A DNA stretch of 36,211 nucleotides from an uncultured Oscillospiraceae bacterium. GTDB taxonomy: Bacteria; Bacillota; Clostridia; Oscillospirales; Oscillospiraceae. The translations under genes were made by a program, and so were the position numbers. The notes below the pieces were generated by a model. The model was not told where the DNA came from, searched no databases, and worked only from the letters and a program-made list of their open reading frames with translations. Shown here in pieces: positions 8,413 to 17,705 of the stretch (position 1 is its first letter; every line of letters starts with the position of its first letter). Where the stretch lies: positions 1 through 36,211 of the forward strand of contig CAKTOF010000022.1 in NCBI GenBank assembly GCA_934589675.1. The letters are read 5' to 3'.

Positions 8413-8441
8413 TTGACAAAACGGCGGCGCTGTCCTATAAT
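8413..8441 (+). promoter_or_regulatory. Promoter of cysK
   Basis: Consensus TTGACA (8413-8418) and TATAAT (8436-8441) with a 17-base spacer. The -10 is followed by a second TATAA-like repeat (CCCTATAAACC). An Rrf2 operator would be expected over or next to this box. I see no clean IscR type 1 or CymR consensus, so I do not mark one. Confidence 0.85.
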
Positions 8442-8578
8442 CCCTATAAACCTACCTGAAAGATCGGGTGAACAGGATGAATGTACTGCCTTGCTTCCGG
8501 CGGCTCCGGCGATGTCGGCGTCGCGCCGCGATCTGACCGAACATCAACCAGTGGACAACATCATCGGAGGAAATGACA
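8442..8578 (+). other. cysK leader with two short overlapping reading frames
   Basis: The leader is about 130 bases. It holds ATG 8481-8576 (31 codons, MYCLASGG..., a Cys at codon 3, its stop overlapping the cysK ribosome-site region) and, in another frame, ATG 8477-8536 (19 codons, MNVLPCFRRLRRCRRRAAI, two Cys). Neither has a strong Shine-Dalgarno (only CAGG at 8473-8476). They may be chance frames in GC-rich sequence or a cysteine-sensing leader peptide. Confidence 0.3.
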
Positions 8579-9511
8579 ATGAGCAGAATTTATACATCCG
8601 CAGATCAGCTCATCGGCGGCACGCCGCTGCTGGAGCTTACGCACATTGAAAAGCAGGACGGCCTGAAGGCCCGCGTTCTCGTCAAGCTGGAGTACTTCAA
8701 CCCGGCCGGCAGCGTGAAAGACCGCATCGCCAAGGCCATGATCGACGACGCGGAAACGCGCGGCGCGCTGAAGCCCGGCTCGGTCATCATCGAGCCGACG
8801 TCCGGCAACACGGGCATCGGCCTGGCGTCCGTCGCCGCCGCGCGCGGTTACCGCGTCATCATCGTCATGCCGGAGACGATGAGCGTCGAGCGCCGCCAGC
8901 TCATGAAGGCCTACGGCGCCGAGCTTGTCCTGACCGAGGGCGCAAAGGGCATGTCCGGCGCCATCGCCAAGGCCGACGAGCTGGCAAAGCAGATCCCGGA
9001 CAGCTTCATCCCCGGCCAGTTCGTGAACCCGGCCAACCCGGCCGTCCACTATGCGACGACCGGCCCTGAGGTTTGGGCGGACACCGACGGCAAGGTCGAC
9101 CTCTTCGTCGCGGGCGTCGGCACGGGCGGCACGCTGACGGGCGTCGGACGCTATCTCAAGGAGCAGAACCCGGATGTGAAGGTCGTCGCGGTCGAGCCGG
9201 CGTCGTCGCCGGTGCTCAGCAAGGGCGTGGCCGGCGCGCACAAGATCCAGGGCATCGGCGCGGGCTTTGTGCCGGATGTGCTCAATACGAAGATCTACGA
9301 CGAGATCATCGCCGTGGAGAACGACGACGCATTTGCCACGGGCCGCCGCATCGGCAAGACGGAGGGCGTGCTCGTCGGCATCTCGTCCGGCGCTGCCGTC
9401 TGGGCGGCCATCGAGTTAGCCAAACGGCCGGAGAACGCGGGCAAGACCATCGTCGCGCTCCTCCCGGACACGGGCGACCGGTACCTGTCCACCCCGATGT
9501 TCGCCGACTGA
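8579..9511 (+). CDS. cysK: Cysteine synthase A (O-acetylserine sulfhydrylase)
   Basis: A 310-residue, full-length PLP enzyme that makes L-cysteine from O-acetylserine and sulfide. The PLP lysine is K47 in NPAGSVKDRIA. The substrate-binding loop is TSGNTGIGLA (about 74-83), and the phosphate-binding glycine loop is GVGTGGTLTGVGRYLK (about 177-192). The C-terminus has GISSGAAVWAA. Two in-frame ATGs exist. The one at 8579 sits eight bases after GGAGG, while the one at 8573 is only two bases away, so 8579 is chosen. It is monocistronic with its own promoter and a downstream terminator. No cysE is nearby. The divergent Rrf2 regulator probably controls it. Confidence 0.96.
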   Translation: MSRIYTSADQLIGGTPLLELTHIEKQDGLKARVLVKLEYFNPAGSVKDRIAKAMIDDAETRGALKPGSVIIEPTSGNTGIGLASVAAARGYRVIIVMPETMSVERRQLMKAYGAELVLTEGAKGMSGAIAKADELAKQIPDSFIPGQFVNPANPAVHYATTGPEVWADTDGKVDLFVAGVGTGGTLTGVGRYLKEQNPDVKVVAVEPASSPVLSKGVAGAHKIQGIGAGFVPDVLNTKIYDEIIAVENDDAFATGRRIGKTEGVLVGISSGAAVWAAIELAKRPENAGKTIVALLPDTGDRYLSTPMFAD

Positions 9512-9536
9512 GCGCAGGCGCGGAGCAAAAAATTGA

Positions 9537-9575
9537 AAGAGCGCCCGTTGGTACCTTCCAACGGGCGCTCTTGAT
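9537..9575. terminator. Bidirectional terminator
   Basis: A 15-bp perfect stem, 9537-9551 with 9558-9572 (core GAGCGCCCGTTGG), between cysK and the convergent rhodanese gene. Confidence 0.88.
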
Positions 9576-9884
9576 TTAGAACCAGCCGGAGACGAGCGCG
9601 TACGGCCAGCCGGCAAGGCCGCCGAGGTCGATGAGATCCGCGTAGCCGAGCGCCCGCAGGCGCTCGATGGCAAGCCGGCTGCGCGCGCCGCTGCGGCAGT
9701 AGACGAGCGTCTCGGCCTGCTTGTCCGGGAGGACGGCGCGGGCGGCCTCTTCGTCAATGTCGTCCACCGGCAGCAAAAGCGCGCCGGGCAGGTGGCCGGT
9801 CAGGTATTCCTGCTCCGTGCGCACATCGAGCACGAGCGCGCCCGGGTGCGCGTCAAGGAGCGCTTTTTGTTCGTTTGTCGTCAT
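9576..9884 (-). CDS. Single-domain rhodanese-like sulfurtransferase
   Basis: A 102-residue rhodanese domain: LVLDVRTEQEYLTGHLPGAL at the N-terminal half and the active-site loop CRSGARS with catalytic C63. Rhodanese proteins move sulfane sulfur or act as persulfide carriers. The GlpE-like size, the six-residue loop and the absence of other domains fit thiosulfate or persulfide handling. The ATG at 9884 has GGAGG closely upstream; the open frame upstream to 9923 lacks a better site. It is convergent to cysK, so sulfur metabolism genes are grouped here. A weak promoter TTGCGC-17-TATACT (9931-9903) precedes it. Confidence 0.92.
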   Translation of the reverse strand: MTTNEQKALLDAHPGALVLDVRTEQEYLTGHLPGALLLPVDDIDEEAARAVLPDKQAETLVYCRSGARSRLAIERLRALGYADLIDLGGLAGWPYALVSGWF

Positions 9885-9946
9885 GGGCTTCCCTCCGCGG
9901 ACAGTATAGCCGATATTTCCCACGGGCGCAAGTGCCGGCCCGGCGG

Positions 9947-9975
9947 TTGACAGGCGGGGCGCGGAATGCTATGAT
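9947..9975 (+). promoter_or_regulatory. Promoter of the Cys-rich protein / tcdA unit
   Basis: TTGACA (9947-9952) and TATGAT (9970-9975), spacer 17. A short GCCGCCGCGGGCGGC hairpin lies in the leader before the ribosome site. Confidence 0.82.
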
Positions 9976-10047
9976 AACCTACAAGAACAATATGTTAGTG
10001 GTAAGATGCCGCCGCGGGCGGCTTCTTATCTGAAAGGAGAAACCGGC

Positions 10048-10419
10048 ATGGCATCGTGCGGAGACTGCGGCGGCTGCGGAGGCTGTCCGTCCGGCGGCTG
10101 CGGCAGCGGCGAGCTGTATCTGACGCAGCTTGAATGCACCATCCTGACGCGGTTTGCCGAGATGCCGTTTTATCCCGTCGGGCACGACATGGCGCTCAGC
10201 CGCCCGGTGTGTCTGGAGTGGGACGAGCCGGAGGGCGACGTCTCGGCCGCGCTGGAGAGCCTGCGGCGGAAGGGACTCATTGAGATCGACACCGACGAGC
10301 CGCTGCGCGGATTTTCGTATGGCGGCTACGAGAAATTCCCGCGCCGCGGCAGCATGGCGCTGACGGCGCGGGGCCAGAGCGTGCTGGAGCTGATGGACAT
10401 CCAAGGGATCGGGGAGTGA
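10048..10419 (+). CDS. Cys-rich N-terminus plus winged-helix-like small protein, unknown function
   Basis: A 123-residue protein. The N-terminus carries five closely spaced cysteines among glycines (CGDCGGCGGCPSGGCGSG, C4, C7, C10, C13, C18), a likely metal or Fe-S site. The remainder looks like a winged helix: LECTILTRFAEMPF, then DVSAALESLRRKGLIEID and a beta hairpin SMALTARGQSVLEL, similar in layout to MarR/PadR-type folds. The ATG at 10048 has AAGGAGA seven bases upstream. Its end lies six bases before the ATG of the tcdA-like gene, so the two are co-transcribed and probably translationally coupled. I do not recognise the family, and the function is unknown. Confidence 0.7.
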   Translation: MASCGDCGGCGGCPSGGCGSGELYLTQLECTILTRFAEMPFYPVGHDMALSRPVCLEWDEPEGDVSAALESLRRKGLIEIDTDEPLRGFSYGGYEKFPRRGSMALTARGQSVLELMDIQGIGE

Positions 10420-10424
10420 GCGGA

Positions 10425-11198
10425 ATGTTGGACCAGTTTTCCAGAACCGAGCTGCTGCTCGGGCCGGAGGCCATGGAGCGCCTTGCCGGCGCGCGCGTGG
10501 CTGTGTTCGGCATCGGCGGCGTCGGCGGATATACGGCCGAGGCGCTTGTGCGAAGCGGCGTCGGCGCGCTTGACATCGTTGACGACGACCGCGTCTGCCT
10601 GACGAATCTCAACCGCCAGATCTTTGCGCTGCGCAGCACGGTCGGCGCGTATAAGGTCGACGCGGCCGAGGCGCGCCTGCTCGACATCAATCCGAAGCTG
10701 CGCCTGACAAAGCACCGCTGCTTCTATACGCCGCAGACGGCCGGGCAGTTTGACTTCCGCGACTATGACTACATCGTCGACGCCATCGACACCGTAACGG
10801 GCAAGCTTGAGCTTGTCACGCGCGCCGCGGAGGCCGGCACGCCGGTCATCAGCTCCATGGGCGCGGGCAACAAGCTCAACGCCTGGGCGTTTCGCGTCGC
10901 GGACATCTCAAAGACACGCGTCTGCCCGCTCGCGCGCATCATGCGCAAGGAGCTGAAAAAGCGCGGCATCGAGCACCTGAAGGTCGTCTACTCGCAGGAA
11001 AAGGCGCTTACGCCGCACGATGATCCGTCCGCAGGCTGCCGCGGAAACTGCATCTGCCCGCCTGGCTCGGCGAGAACGTGCACGCAGCGGCGACAGATCC
11101 CGGGCTCCGTCGCGTTCGTGCCGAGCGTTGTGGGGCTTATCATTGCGGGCGAGGTCGTGCAGGATCTCACGGGCTGCCGCGGCGAAATGATCGACTGA
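10425..11198 (+). CDS. tcdA: tRNA threonylcarbamoyladenosine dehydratase-like E1/ThiF-family enzyme
   Basis: A 257-residue ThiF/MoeB-fold protein. The nucleotide-binding motif GIGGVGGYTAEAL lies at about 29-41, followed by DDDRVCLTNLNRQ, which carries the Arg/Asp pattern of E1-like adenylating enzymes. VDAIDTVTGKLEL and SSMGAGNKLN follow. The length, the KTRVCPLARIMRKELKKRGI segment and the lack of ubiquitin-like or rhodanese partners in the gene fit TcdA (CsdL), which cyclises t6A to ct6A in tRNAs. GGGAG at 10412-10416 is eight bases before ATG 10425; an in-frame GTG at 10416 is too close. A Cys-rich stretch (GCRGNCICPPGSARTC, about 202-217) may bind zinc. Alternatives are HesA- or MoeB-like roles. 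Confidence 0.85.
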   Translation: MLDQFSRTELLLGPEAMERLAGARVAVFGIGGVGGYTAEALVRSGVGALDIVDDDRVCLTNLNRQIFALRSTVGAYKVDAAEARLLDINPKLRLTKHRCFYTPQTAGQFDFRDYDYIVDAIDTVTGKLELVTRAAEAGTPVISSMGAGNKLNAWAFRVADISKTRVCPLARIMRKELKKRGIEHLKVVYSQEKALTPHDDPSAGCRGNCICPPGSARTCTQRRQIPGSVAFVPSVVGLIIAGEVVQDLTGCRGEMID

Positions 11199-11218
11199 CC
11201 GGCGCGCAAAAAAACAGG

Positions 11219-11247
11219 TTGACAACGGCGCTGCCGCGGCGTATAAT
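11219..11247 (+). promoter_or_regulatory. Promoter of the zinc-ribbon gene
   Basis: Perfect consensus TTGACA (11219-11224) and TATAAT (11242-11247) with a 17-base spacer. One of the strongest promoters in the window. Confidence 0.88.
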
Positions 11248-11298
11248 GAGCGTCGGCGCCTTGCTTAGGCTGCATATTTTTATTGAATGAGGTATCCC

Positions 11299-11562
11299 AT
11301 GTACACTGACAAGACTCTCGTCTGCAAGGATTGCGGACAGGAATTCGTGTTCACCGCCGGTGAGCAGGAGTTCTACGCGGAAAAAGGTTTCACGAACGAG
11401 CCGCAGCGCTGCAAAGCCTGCCGCGATGCCCGCAAAGGCGTCTCCCGCCCGGCGCGCCAGATGTTCGACGCTGTCTGCGCCAACTGCGGCCAGCCCTGCA
11501 AGGTTCCCTTCGAGCCGCGCAATGACCGCCCGGTCTATTGCAGCGACTGCTTCAGACGCTAA
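11299..11562 (+). CDS. Small zinc-ribbon protein (four CxxC motifs)
   Basis: An 87-residue protein. Two zinc-ribbon units are visible: C9-x2-C12 with C38-x2-C41, and C60-x2-C63 with C81-x2-C84. The opening LVCKDCGQEFVFTAGEQEFY and the GFTNEPQRCKACR segment are typical of a widespread bacterial zinc-ribbon family with no firm function; nucleic acid or ribosome contact is often suggested. The ATG at 11299 follows GAGG by six bases, and an ATG at 11287 has no ribosome site. Its consensus promoter suggests high expression. It is monocistronic with a strong terminator. Confidence 0.88.
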   Translation: MYTDKTLVCKDCGQEFVFTAGEQEFYAEKGFTNEPQRCKACRDARKGVSRPARQMFDAVCANCGQPCKVPFEPRNDRPVYCSDCFRR

Positions 11563-11603
11563 AAAAATAACGCCGCATCCTGAGGGATGCGGCGTTATTT
11601 TTT
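11561..11603. terminator. Terminator of the zinc-ribbon gene (bidirectional)
   Basis: AAAATAACGCCGCATCC (ending 11580) pairs with GGATGCGGCGTTATTTT (from 11585) around TGAG, with A and T runs. It can also stop the convergent LtaS-like gene. Confidence 0.92.
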
Positions 11604-11620
11604 AATGGGAGATGCCGCCC

Positions 11621-11637
11621 GGCGGCGAAACTCTGCG
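11621..11637. repeat. 17-base dispersed repeat, copy 1
   Basis: GGCGGCGAAACTCTGCG occurs here, just past the stop of the LtaS-like gene, and again at 30573-30589, downstream of the OYE-family gene. Both copies follow the 3' end of a minus-strand gene and lie on the 3' arm of a GC-rich hairpin. Confidence 0.5.
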
Positions 11638-11644
11638 GGGCGGC

Positions 11645-13519
11645 TTAATACTTGAGCTGATAGTACGTCCACTTGCCGAGCTTGTCGACGAGGGCGGCCT
11701 GTTCGTCGGTCAGAGCGTTGGTGAACGTGCCGTCGGACAGGCAGTAGGCGTCCTCGCGCTCGCGGACGACGGGAAGCGTGCGGCGCAGTTCGTTGAGGTA
11801 ATCCATGAACGGGTCAAGGCCGGTCTGACCGGCGAGCTCAAGCACGATGGCGCCGAGGTAGTTGTCACTGATGATCCCGTTTTCGGGCAGGTCGAGCGCG
11901 GCGTAGGCATTGCCGAGGTCGACTGCGTCGGCGTAGGCCTGATTTGACCAGATGACGAAGGGCGTCTTATATGTGTCGATGGTGTGCTCGGGCGTGTCGT
12001 TCAGGTTGTAGGAAAGCCCAAGCTCGGTCGTGGCCGTACCGAGGTTCGGGCGGTGGTCGCCGAAGAAGACGAGCACGGTCGGCTCGTCGACGGTGTCGAG
12101 ATACTCCGTGAGCGCGAGCAGCATCTCGGACGAATCGCGGATGCCCTCCATGTAGACAGACAGCGCCTCCATGGCCGCGTCGGAGACGTCCGTTTTCAGC
12201 GGCACATCGTCCGGACGGTCGGGATATTTGGCGTATGTGTAGCTCTGGTGGTTCTGAATGGTGACGGTGTAGGCGAAAAGCGGCGCGTCGGACTCCAACA
12301 TGCGCGGCTGAAGATCTGCTTCCAGCTCGTCTAAAAACGCGGCGTCGGAGATCATGACGCCCTTGTAGTCCGTCTCGTCGAATGCCTCGACAAAGACCTG
12401 GTCGGAAATGCCGAGCCGGTTATAGACGCTCATGCGGTTATAGAACCAGCTCTGGCCGGGGTGCATGAAGAATGTGCGGTAGCCGTCTGTTGCCAGCAGG
12501 CTCGCAATGGACTTCGTCTGCTTGCGCAGCACGCGGAACGACGACGTCGTGCCCTCGCCGATCATATTCGTCTGCATCCCGGTCAGGACGTTGAACTCCG
12601 TGTTCGCCGTGCCCGCGCCGTAGTTTGAAACGACGATGTGCCCGCTGACGGCGCGCTCGCTCGCGGCGACCGCTTTATAAGCGCGCATCGGGTCGTCCTG
12701 CTCGGTGTAGGCGAATGCGTCCTCCTCGGACAGGTCGGAATACGCCTCGCACATGACCATGATGATGTTCGGCTTCACGGCGGGCTCTTCATACTCGTTT
12801 TTGTCCGCGCGGATCCAGCCCTCGACCTCGGACTTGGAAAAGCCGTCCGGCTTGTCGACGGGGTAGAGATTATAATTATAAAGGAAGCAGTAGTGAAAGC
12901 CGAGCGTGTTGAACACGGAAGGAATGTTGTACGCATACGGGACGGTGAAGCTCTCGTAGAGATCCTTGTCGCGGTAGACAAAGCACACCGCGCCGACAAA
13001 GACGGCCAGCGAGAGCGCCGCGCAGCCGAGCCGCCACGGAAGGCGCGGGGCAGGCGTCTTGAAAAAGTACCCGAGCACGACGGCCAGCACAACGAGCGCC
13101 GCGATGGCAATGACCTTGTCCCAGTGCATATAGAGCTGATACTCGCCGACGGCGCTCACGGCCTCGCGCAGCAGGAAAACGTCCGACGGAATGAGCGGGT
13201 CCTCGCGGCCTTCGATTTTGAGGAGGTTGACATAAGACATGACTGCCATGATGCCGCCCGAGATGGCGCCGCCGTAAAAGACGTTCTTCGTCAGGAAGTA
13301 GGTAATGGCCGTAAAGACGAGCGCCGGGAACCAGTTGAGGAAGATGAGCCGCGGCTGATGGTAAAACGTCCGCATGGACTCTAAAAATGAGCCGGGCTGG
13401 AGATAGACGCAAAACAGCGTAATGAATCCTGAAATGAGAAAGACGAGCAGCGCGGTCAGCCACTTTCTGCACAAAAAGCGCTGCCGCCCATGCACGTCGA
13501 TGCGGTCAAAAAAATGCAT
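11645..13519 (-). CDS. LtaS-like membrane sulfatase / phosphoglycerol transferase
   Basis: A 624-residue protein. The N-terminal 180 residues hold five hydrophobic segments (for example WLTALLVFLISGFITLFCVY, VIAIAALVVLAVVLGYFF). The extracellular domain (about 245-610) is of the alkaline-phosphatase/sulfatase type. Candidate metal or catalytic residues are E258 in MVMCEAYSDL, T304 in GAGTANTEF (the nucleophilic threonine position of LtaS), and D488/H489 in FFGDHRPNLG. LtaS-type enzymes transfer glycerol phosphate from phosphatidylglycerol; related enzymes decorate other wall polymers. AAAGGAAA precedes the ATG. The promoter lies at 13567-13595. It is divergent from the MATE transporter. The family is clear, but the exact polymer made is not. 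Confidence 0.9.
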   Translation of the reverse strand: MHFFDRIDVHGRQRFLCRKWLTALLVFLISGFITLFCVYLQPGSFLESMRTFYHQPRLIFLNWFPALVFTAITYFLTKNVFYGGAISGGIMAVMSYVNLLKIEGREDPLIPSDVFLLREAVSAVGEYQLYMHWDKVIAIAALVVLAVVLGYFFKTPAPRLPWRLGCAALSLAVFVGAVCFVYRDKDLYESFTVPYAYNIPSVFNTLGFHYCFLYNYNLYPVDKPDGFSKSEVEGWIRADKNEYEEPAVKPNIIMVMCEAYSDLSEEDAFAYTEQDDPMRAYKAVAASERAVSGHIVVSNYGAGTANTEFNVLTGMQTNMIGEGTTSSFRVLRKQTKSIASLLATDGYRTFFMHPGQSWFYNRMSVYNRLGISDQVFVEAFDETDYKGVMISDAAFLDELEADLQPRMLESDAPLFAYTVTIQNHQSYTYAKYPDRPDDVPLKTDVSDAAMEALSVYMEGIRDSSEMLLALTEYLDTVDEPTVLVFFGDHRPNLGTATTELGLSYNLNDTPEHTIDTYKTPFVIWSNQAYADAVDLGNAYAALDLPENGIISDNYLGAIVLELAGQTGLDPFMDYLNELRRTLPVVREREDAYCLSDGTFTNALTDEQAALVDKLGKWTYYQLKY

Positions 13520-13566
13520 GATCCGGTTTCCTTTCCCGCCCGAGCGGGGCGGACAGATTTTTTTCT

Positions 13567-13595
13567 ATTATAATCGCTTTCTTCGCGCCTGACAA
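13567..13595 (-). promoter_or_regulatory. Promoter of the LtaS-like gene
   Basis: On minus, TTGTCA (13595-13590) and TATAAT (13572-13567), spacer 17. Confidence 0.82.
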
Positions 13596-13620
13596 GTCTG
13601 CGAAAAAATGCAGAAAACAG

Positions 13621-13649
13621 TTTACTTTTTTTAACTGAACTGATATACT
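13621..13649 (+). promoter_or_regulatory. Promoter of the MATE transporter gene
   Basis: TTTACT (13621-13626) and TATACT (13644-13649), spacer 17, about 54 bases before the ATG. It lies back to back with the LtaS-like promoter. Confidence 0.7.
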
Positions 13650-13702
13650 GTAAAAACAGCATTCTAAGCATTGCCTGCGCGGCGGGCAGAGGGGAAGGAA
13701 CT

Positions 13703-15076
13703 ATGGGAAAGGACAAAACGCTTATCCACGATCTGACGCAGGGCAACCTGACGAGCCTGATGATCCGGTTTTCGCTGCCGTTCATGGCGGCGAACCTCAT
13801 GGGGATGCTCTACACGCTCGTCGACCTGGCCATCGTGGGGAAATTTGTCGGAAGCGTCGGCCTGTCCGCTGTTTCTGTGGCGGGGCAGATCACGATGCTC
13901 TGCTACGCGTTCGGCACGGGCTACGGCAACGGCGGGCAGATCTACATTGCGCAGCTCGTCGGCTCCGGAAGAAGGGAAGAGCTGAACAGGACGATCGGCA
14001 CGCTCGTTTCGTTCTGCTTTCTGATGTCGCTCGTTGTGAGCGCGCTCGGCATCGGTCTTGCGCGGCCGCTCCTGACGCTGCTCAACACGCCGCCCGAGGC
14101 GCTCGGCGACGCGGTGACGTATCTGATCGTCTGCTGCTGCGGGCTGCCGGTCACGTTTATTTTCGGCACGTTTTCTGACATGCTGCGCGGCATGGGCGAC
14201 TCAAAACGCCCGTTTATCATCATGGCCGTCGCGACGGTCATGAACATCGTGCTCGACCTGCTGTTTGTGGCGGGCTTCCACTGGGGCACGTTCGGCGCGG
14301 CGTTTGCCACGGTGATCAGTCAGGTGTTCAGCTGCGTGTTTACCATCGTGTTTCTCTACTGCAGGCGGGCGAGCTTCGGCTTTGACTTCAAGCTGCACAG
14401 CTTCCGCATCGTCGGCAGCAAGCTCCGCGCGGCGACGAAGCTGTCTGTGCCGCTCATCGCCATGACGATGGCCATCAATGTCTCCATGATGATCGTCACG
14501 TCGTATGTCAATACCTATGGCATCATCGCAACGGCCGTGGCCGGCGTCGGCGGAAAGCTGTACTCCGTTATGAACGTCGTGACCGGCGCCGTGCAGGCCG
14601 CGACGGCGTCCATGGTCGGCCAGAACCTCGGCGCGGGGAAAAAGGATCGTGCGACGAAGACCGTGTTCGTCGGCTGGGGCATCTGCCTGGCGTTCTTCGT
14701 CGTCGTCGCGGCCGCCTGCCTGCTGCTGCCGCGGCAGATCTTCGGGCTGTTCAGCTCCGATCCGGCGGTGCTCGACCTCGCGGTGACGTATCTTCGCATC
14801 GCGGTGTGGATGTTCCTGTCGTTCGCGCTGATGGCGCCGACGCTCGGCCTCATCAACGGCGTGGGCTTTACGTCGCTCAACCTCGTCATCGCCCTGCTCG
14901 ACGGCGTGGCTGCGCGCATCGGCTTCTCGGTGCTGCTCGGCGTGACGGCCGGAATGGGGCTGGAGGGCTTCTGGCTCGGCAGCGCGCTGGCCGGGTATGT
15001 GTCTGTGCTGCTGGCCGGCATCTATTTCTTCTCCGGCAAGTGGAAAACGAGAAAGCTCACCGTCGAAACCACATAA
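13703..15076 (+). CDS. MATE-family multidrug/cation antiporter
   Basis: A 457-residue integral membrane protein with about 12 hydrophobic segments. The N-terminus MIRFSLPFMAANLMGMLYTLVDLAIVGKFVG is typical of the DinF/NorM-like MATE group, and a second half-repeat starts near residue 245 (KLSVPLIAMTMAINVSMMIV). MATE proteins export cationic drugs or metabolites using Na+ or H+ gradients. The substrate cannot be read from the sequence. GGAAGG lies a few bases before the ATG. It is monocistronic between a promoter at 13621 and a terminator at 15089. Confidence 0.93.
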   Translation: MGKDKTLIHDLTQGNLTSLMIRFSLPFMAANLMGMLYTLVDLAIVGKFVGSVGLSAVSVAGQITMLCYAFGTGYGNGGQIYIAQLVGSGRREELNRTIGTLVSFCFLMSLVVSALGIGLARPLLTLLNTPPEALGDAVTYLIVCCCGLPVTFIFGTFSDMLRGMGDSKRPFIIMAVATVMNIVLDLLFVAGFHWGTFGAAFATVISQVFSCVFTIVFLYCRRASFGFDFKLHSFRIVGSKLRAATKLSVPLIAMTMAINVSMMIVTSYVNTYGIIATAVAGVGGKLYSVMNVVTGAVQAATASMVGQNLGAGKKDRATKTVFVGWGICLAFFVVVAAACLLLPRQIFGLFSSDPAVLDLAVTYLRIAVWMFLSFALMAPTLGLINGVGFTSLNLVIALLDGVAARIGFSVLLGVTAGMGLEGFWLGSALAGYVSVLLAGIYFFSGKWKTRKLTVETT

Positions 15077-15088
15077 ATCACCGCGCTT

Positions 15089-15120
15089 GCGGCCCGCAGA
15101 TCCTGCGGGCCGCTTTTTTT
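15089..15120 (+). terminator. Terminator of the MATE gene
   Basis: GCGGCCCGCAG (15089-15099) pairs with CTGCGGGCCGC (15103-15113), followed by a T-run. Confidence 0.9.
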
Positions 15121-15232
15121 GTGAAAAGCCCAAGTCAATTCTTTAACTTGTTGTATCATATGAGACAGCTTTGTGTATTCGTTCTTTGAGACTGCCCAAA
15201 TGGAGCATTTCACAATGCGAAAATTATCGGGA

Positions 15233-15269
15233 TTGTTCATTTACAACAATTCTTTTGATGCAGTATAAT
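15233..15269 (+). promoter_or_regulatory. Hydrogenase operon promoter overlapped by a TTGTT/AACAA dyad
   Basis: TTTACA (15240-15245) and TATAAT (15264-15269), spacer 18. The inverted repeat TTGTT-CATTTAC-AACAA (15233-15249) covers the -35. The half sites resemble those of the NADH-sensing repressor Rex (TTGTTAA-N4-TTAACAA), but the spacing is one base short and the inner bases do not match. The position is right for a repressor. No rex gene is in the window. Confidence 0.55.
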
Positions 15270-15303
15270 AAAGCAGGAAAGTATCCAAAGGAGGTTTGTG
15301 TAC

Positions 15304-15821
15304 ATGAGCGAGCAAAGCAATGGGGCGGCGAAGAGCCGCGACGAGGTGCTGCTTTCGCGCGTCCAGCAGATCGCGAGGGACTATAAAGACAGGGGCGGCA
15401 GCCTCATTCAGGTCCTGCACGCGGTGCAGACGGTCTACGGCTATCTGCCGCTGGAGGTGCAGAAGGTCGTCGCTGTTGAAATGAACTGTCCGCTGTCGGT
15501 CGTGTCCGGCGTCGTGACGTTTTATTCGTTTTTCTCCACGGAGCCGCAGGGCAAGCACACCATCCGCATCTGCCTCGGGACGGCCTGCTACGTCCGCGGC
15601 GGCGTGCGCATCGCCGATGAGCTCGAGCGCGTGCTCGGCTGCAGATCCGGCCACACGACGGCTGACCGCATCTTTACGCTGGAGATCGCCCGCTGCATCG
15701 GCGCGTGCGGTCTGGCTCCGGCCATATCCATCGACGATAAGGTCTATGCCAACGTGACGACGGAGCAGATCCCGCAGATCCTCGCTCCGTACTATAAGAA
15801 GGAAGAGGAGGCGGAGGCGTA

Positions 15822-15822
<1 letters not shown>
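15304..15822 (+). CDS. hydC: Bifurcating hydrogenase subunit HydC (NuoE-like, [2Fe-2S])
   Basis: A 172-residue thioredoxin-like [2Fe-2S] subunit homologous to NuoE. The cluster ligands are C90, C95, C131 and C135 in CLGTAC and CIGAC. The N-terminal helical part (SLIQVLHAVQTVYGYLP) is typical. It passes electrons between the NADH/flavin subunit HydB and the catalytic HydA. The ATG at 15304 has AAGGAGG nine bases upstream. It is first in the operon, and its stop codon overlaps the ATG of hydB by one base (TAATG). The assignment to the bifurcating trimer rests on the three-gene set. Confidence 0.93.
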
Positions 15823-17687
<1,865 letters not shown>

Positions 17688-17705
17688 AGAAGGGAGGTTT
17701 TCACA

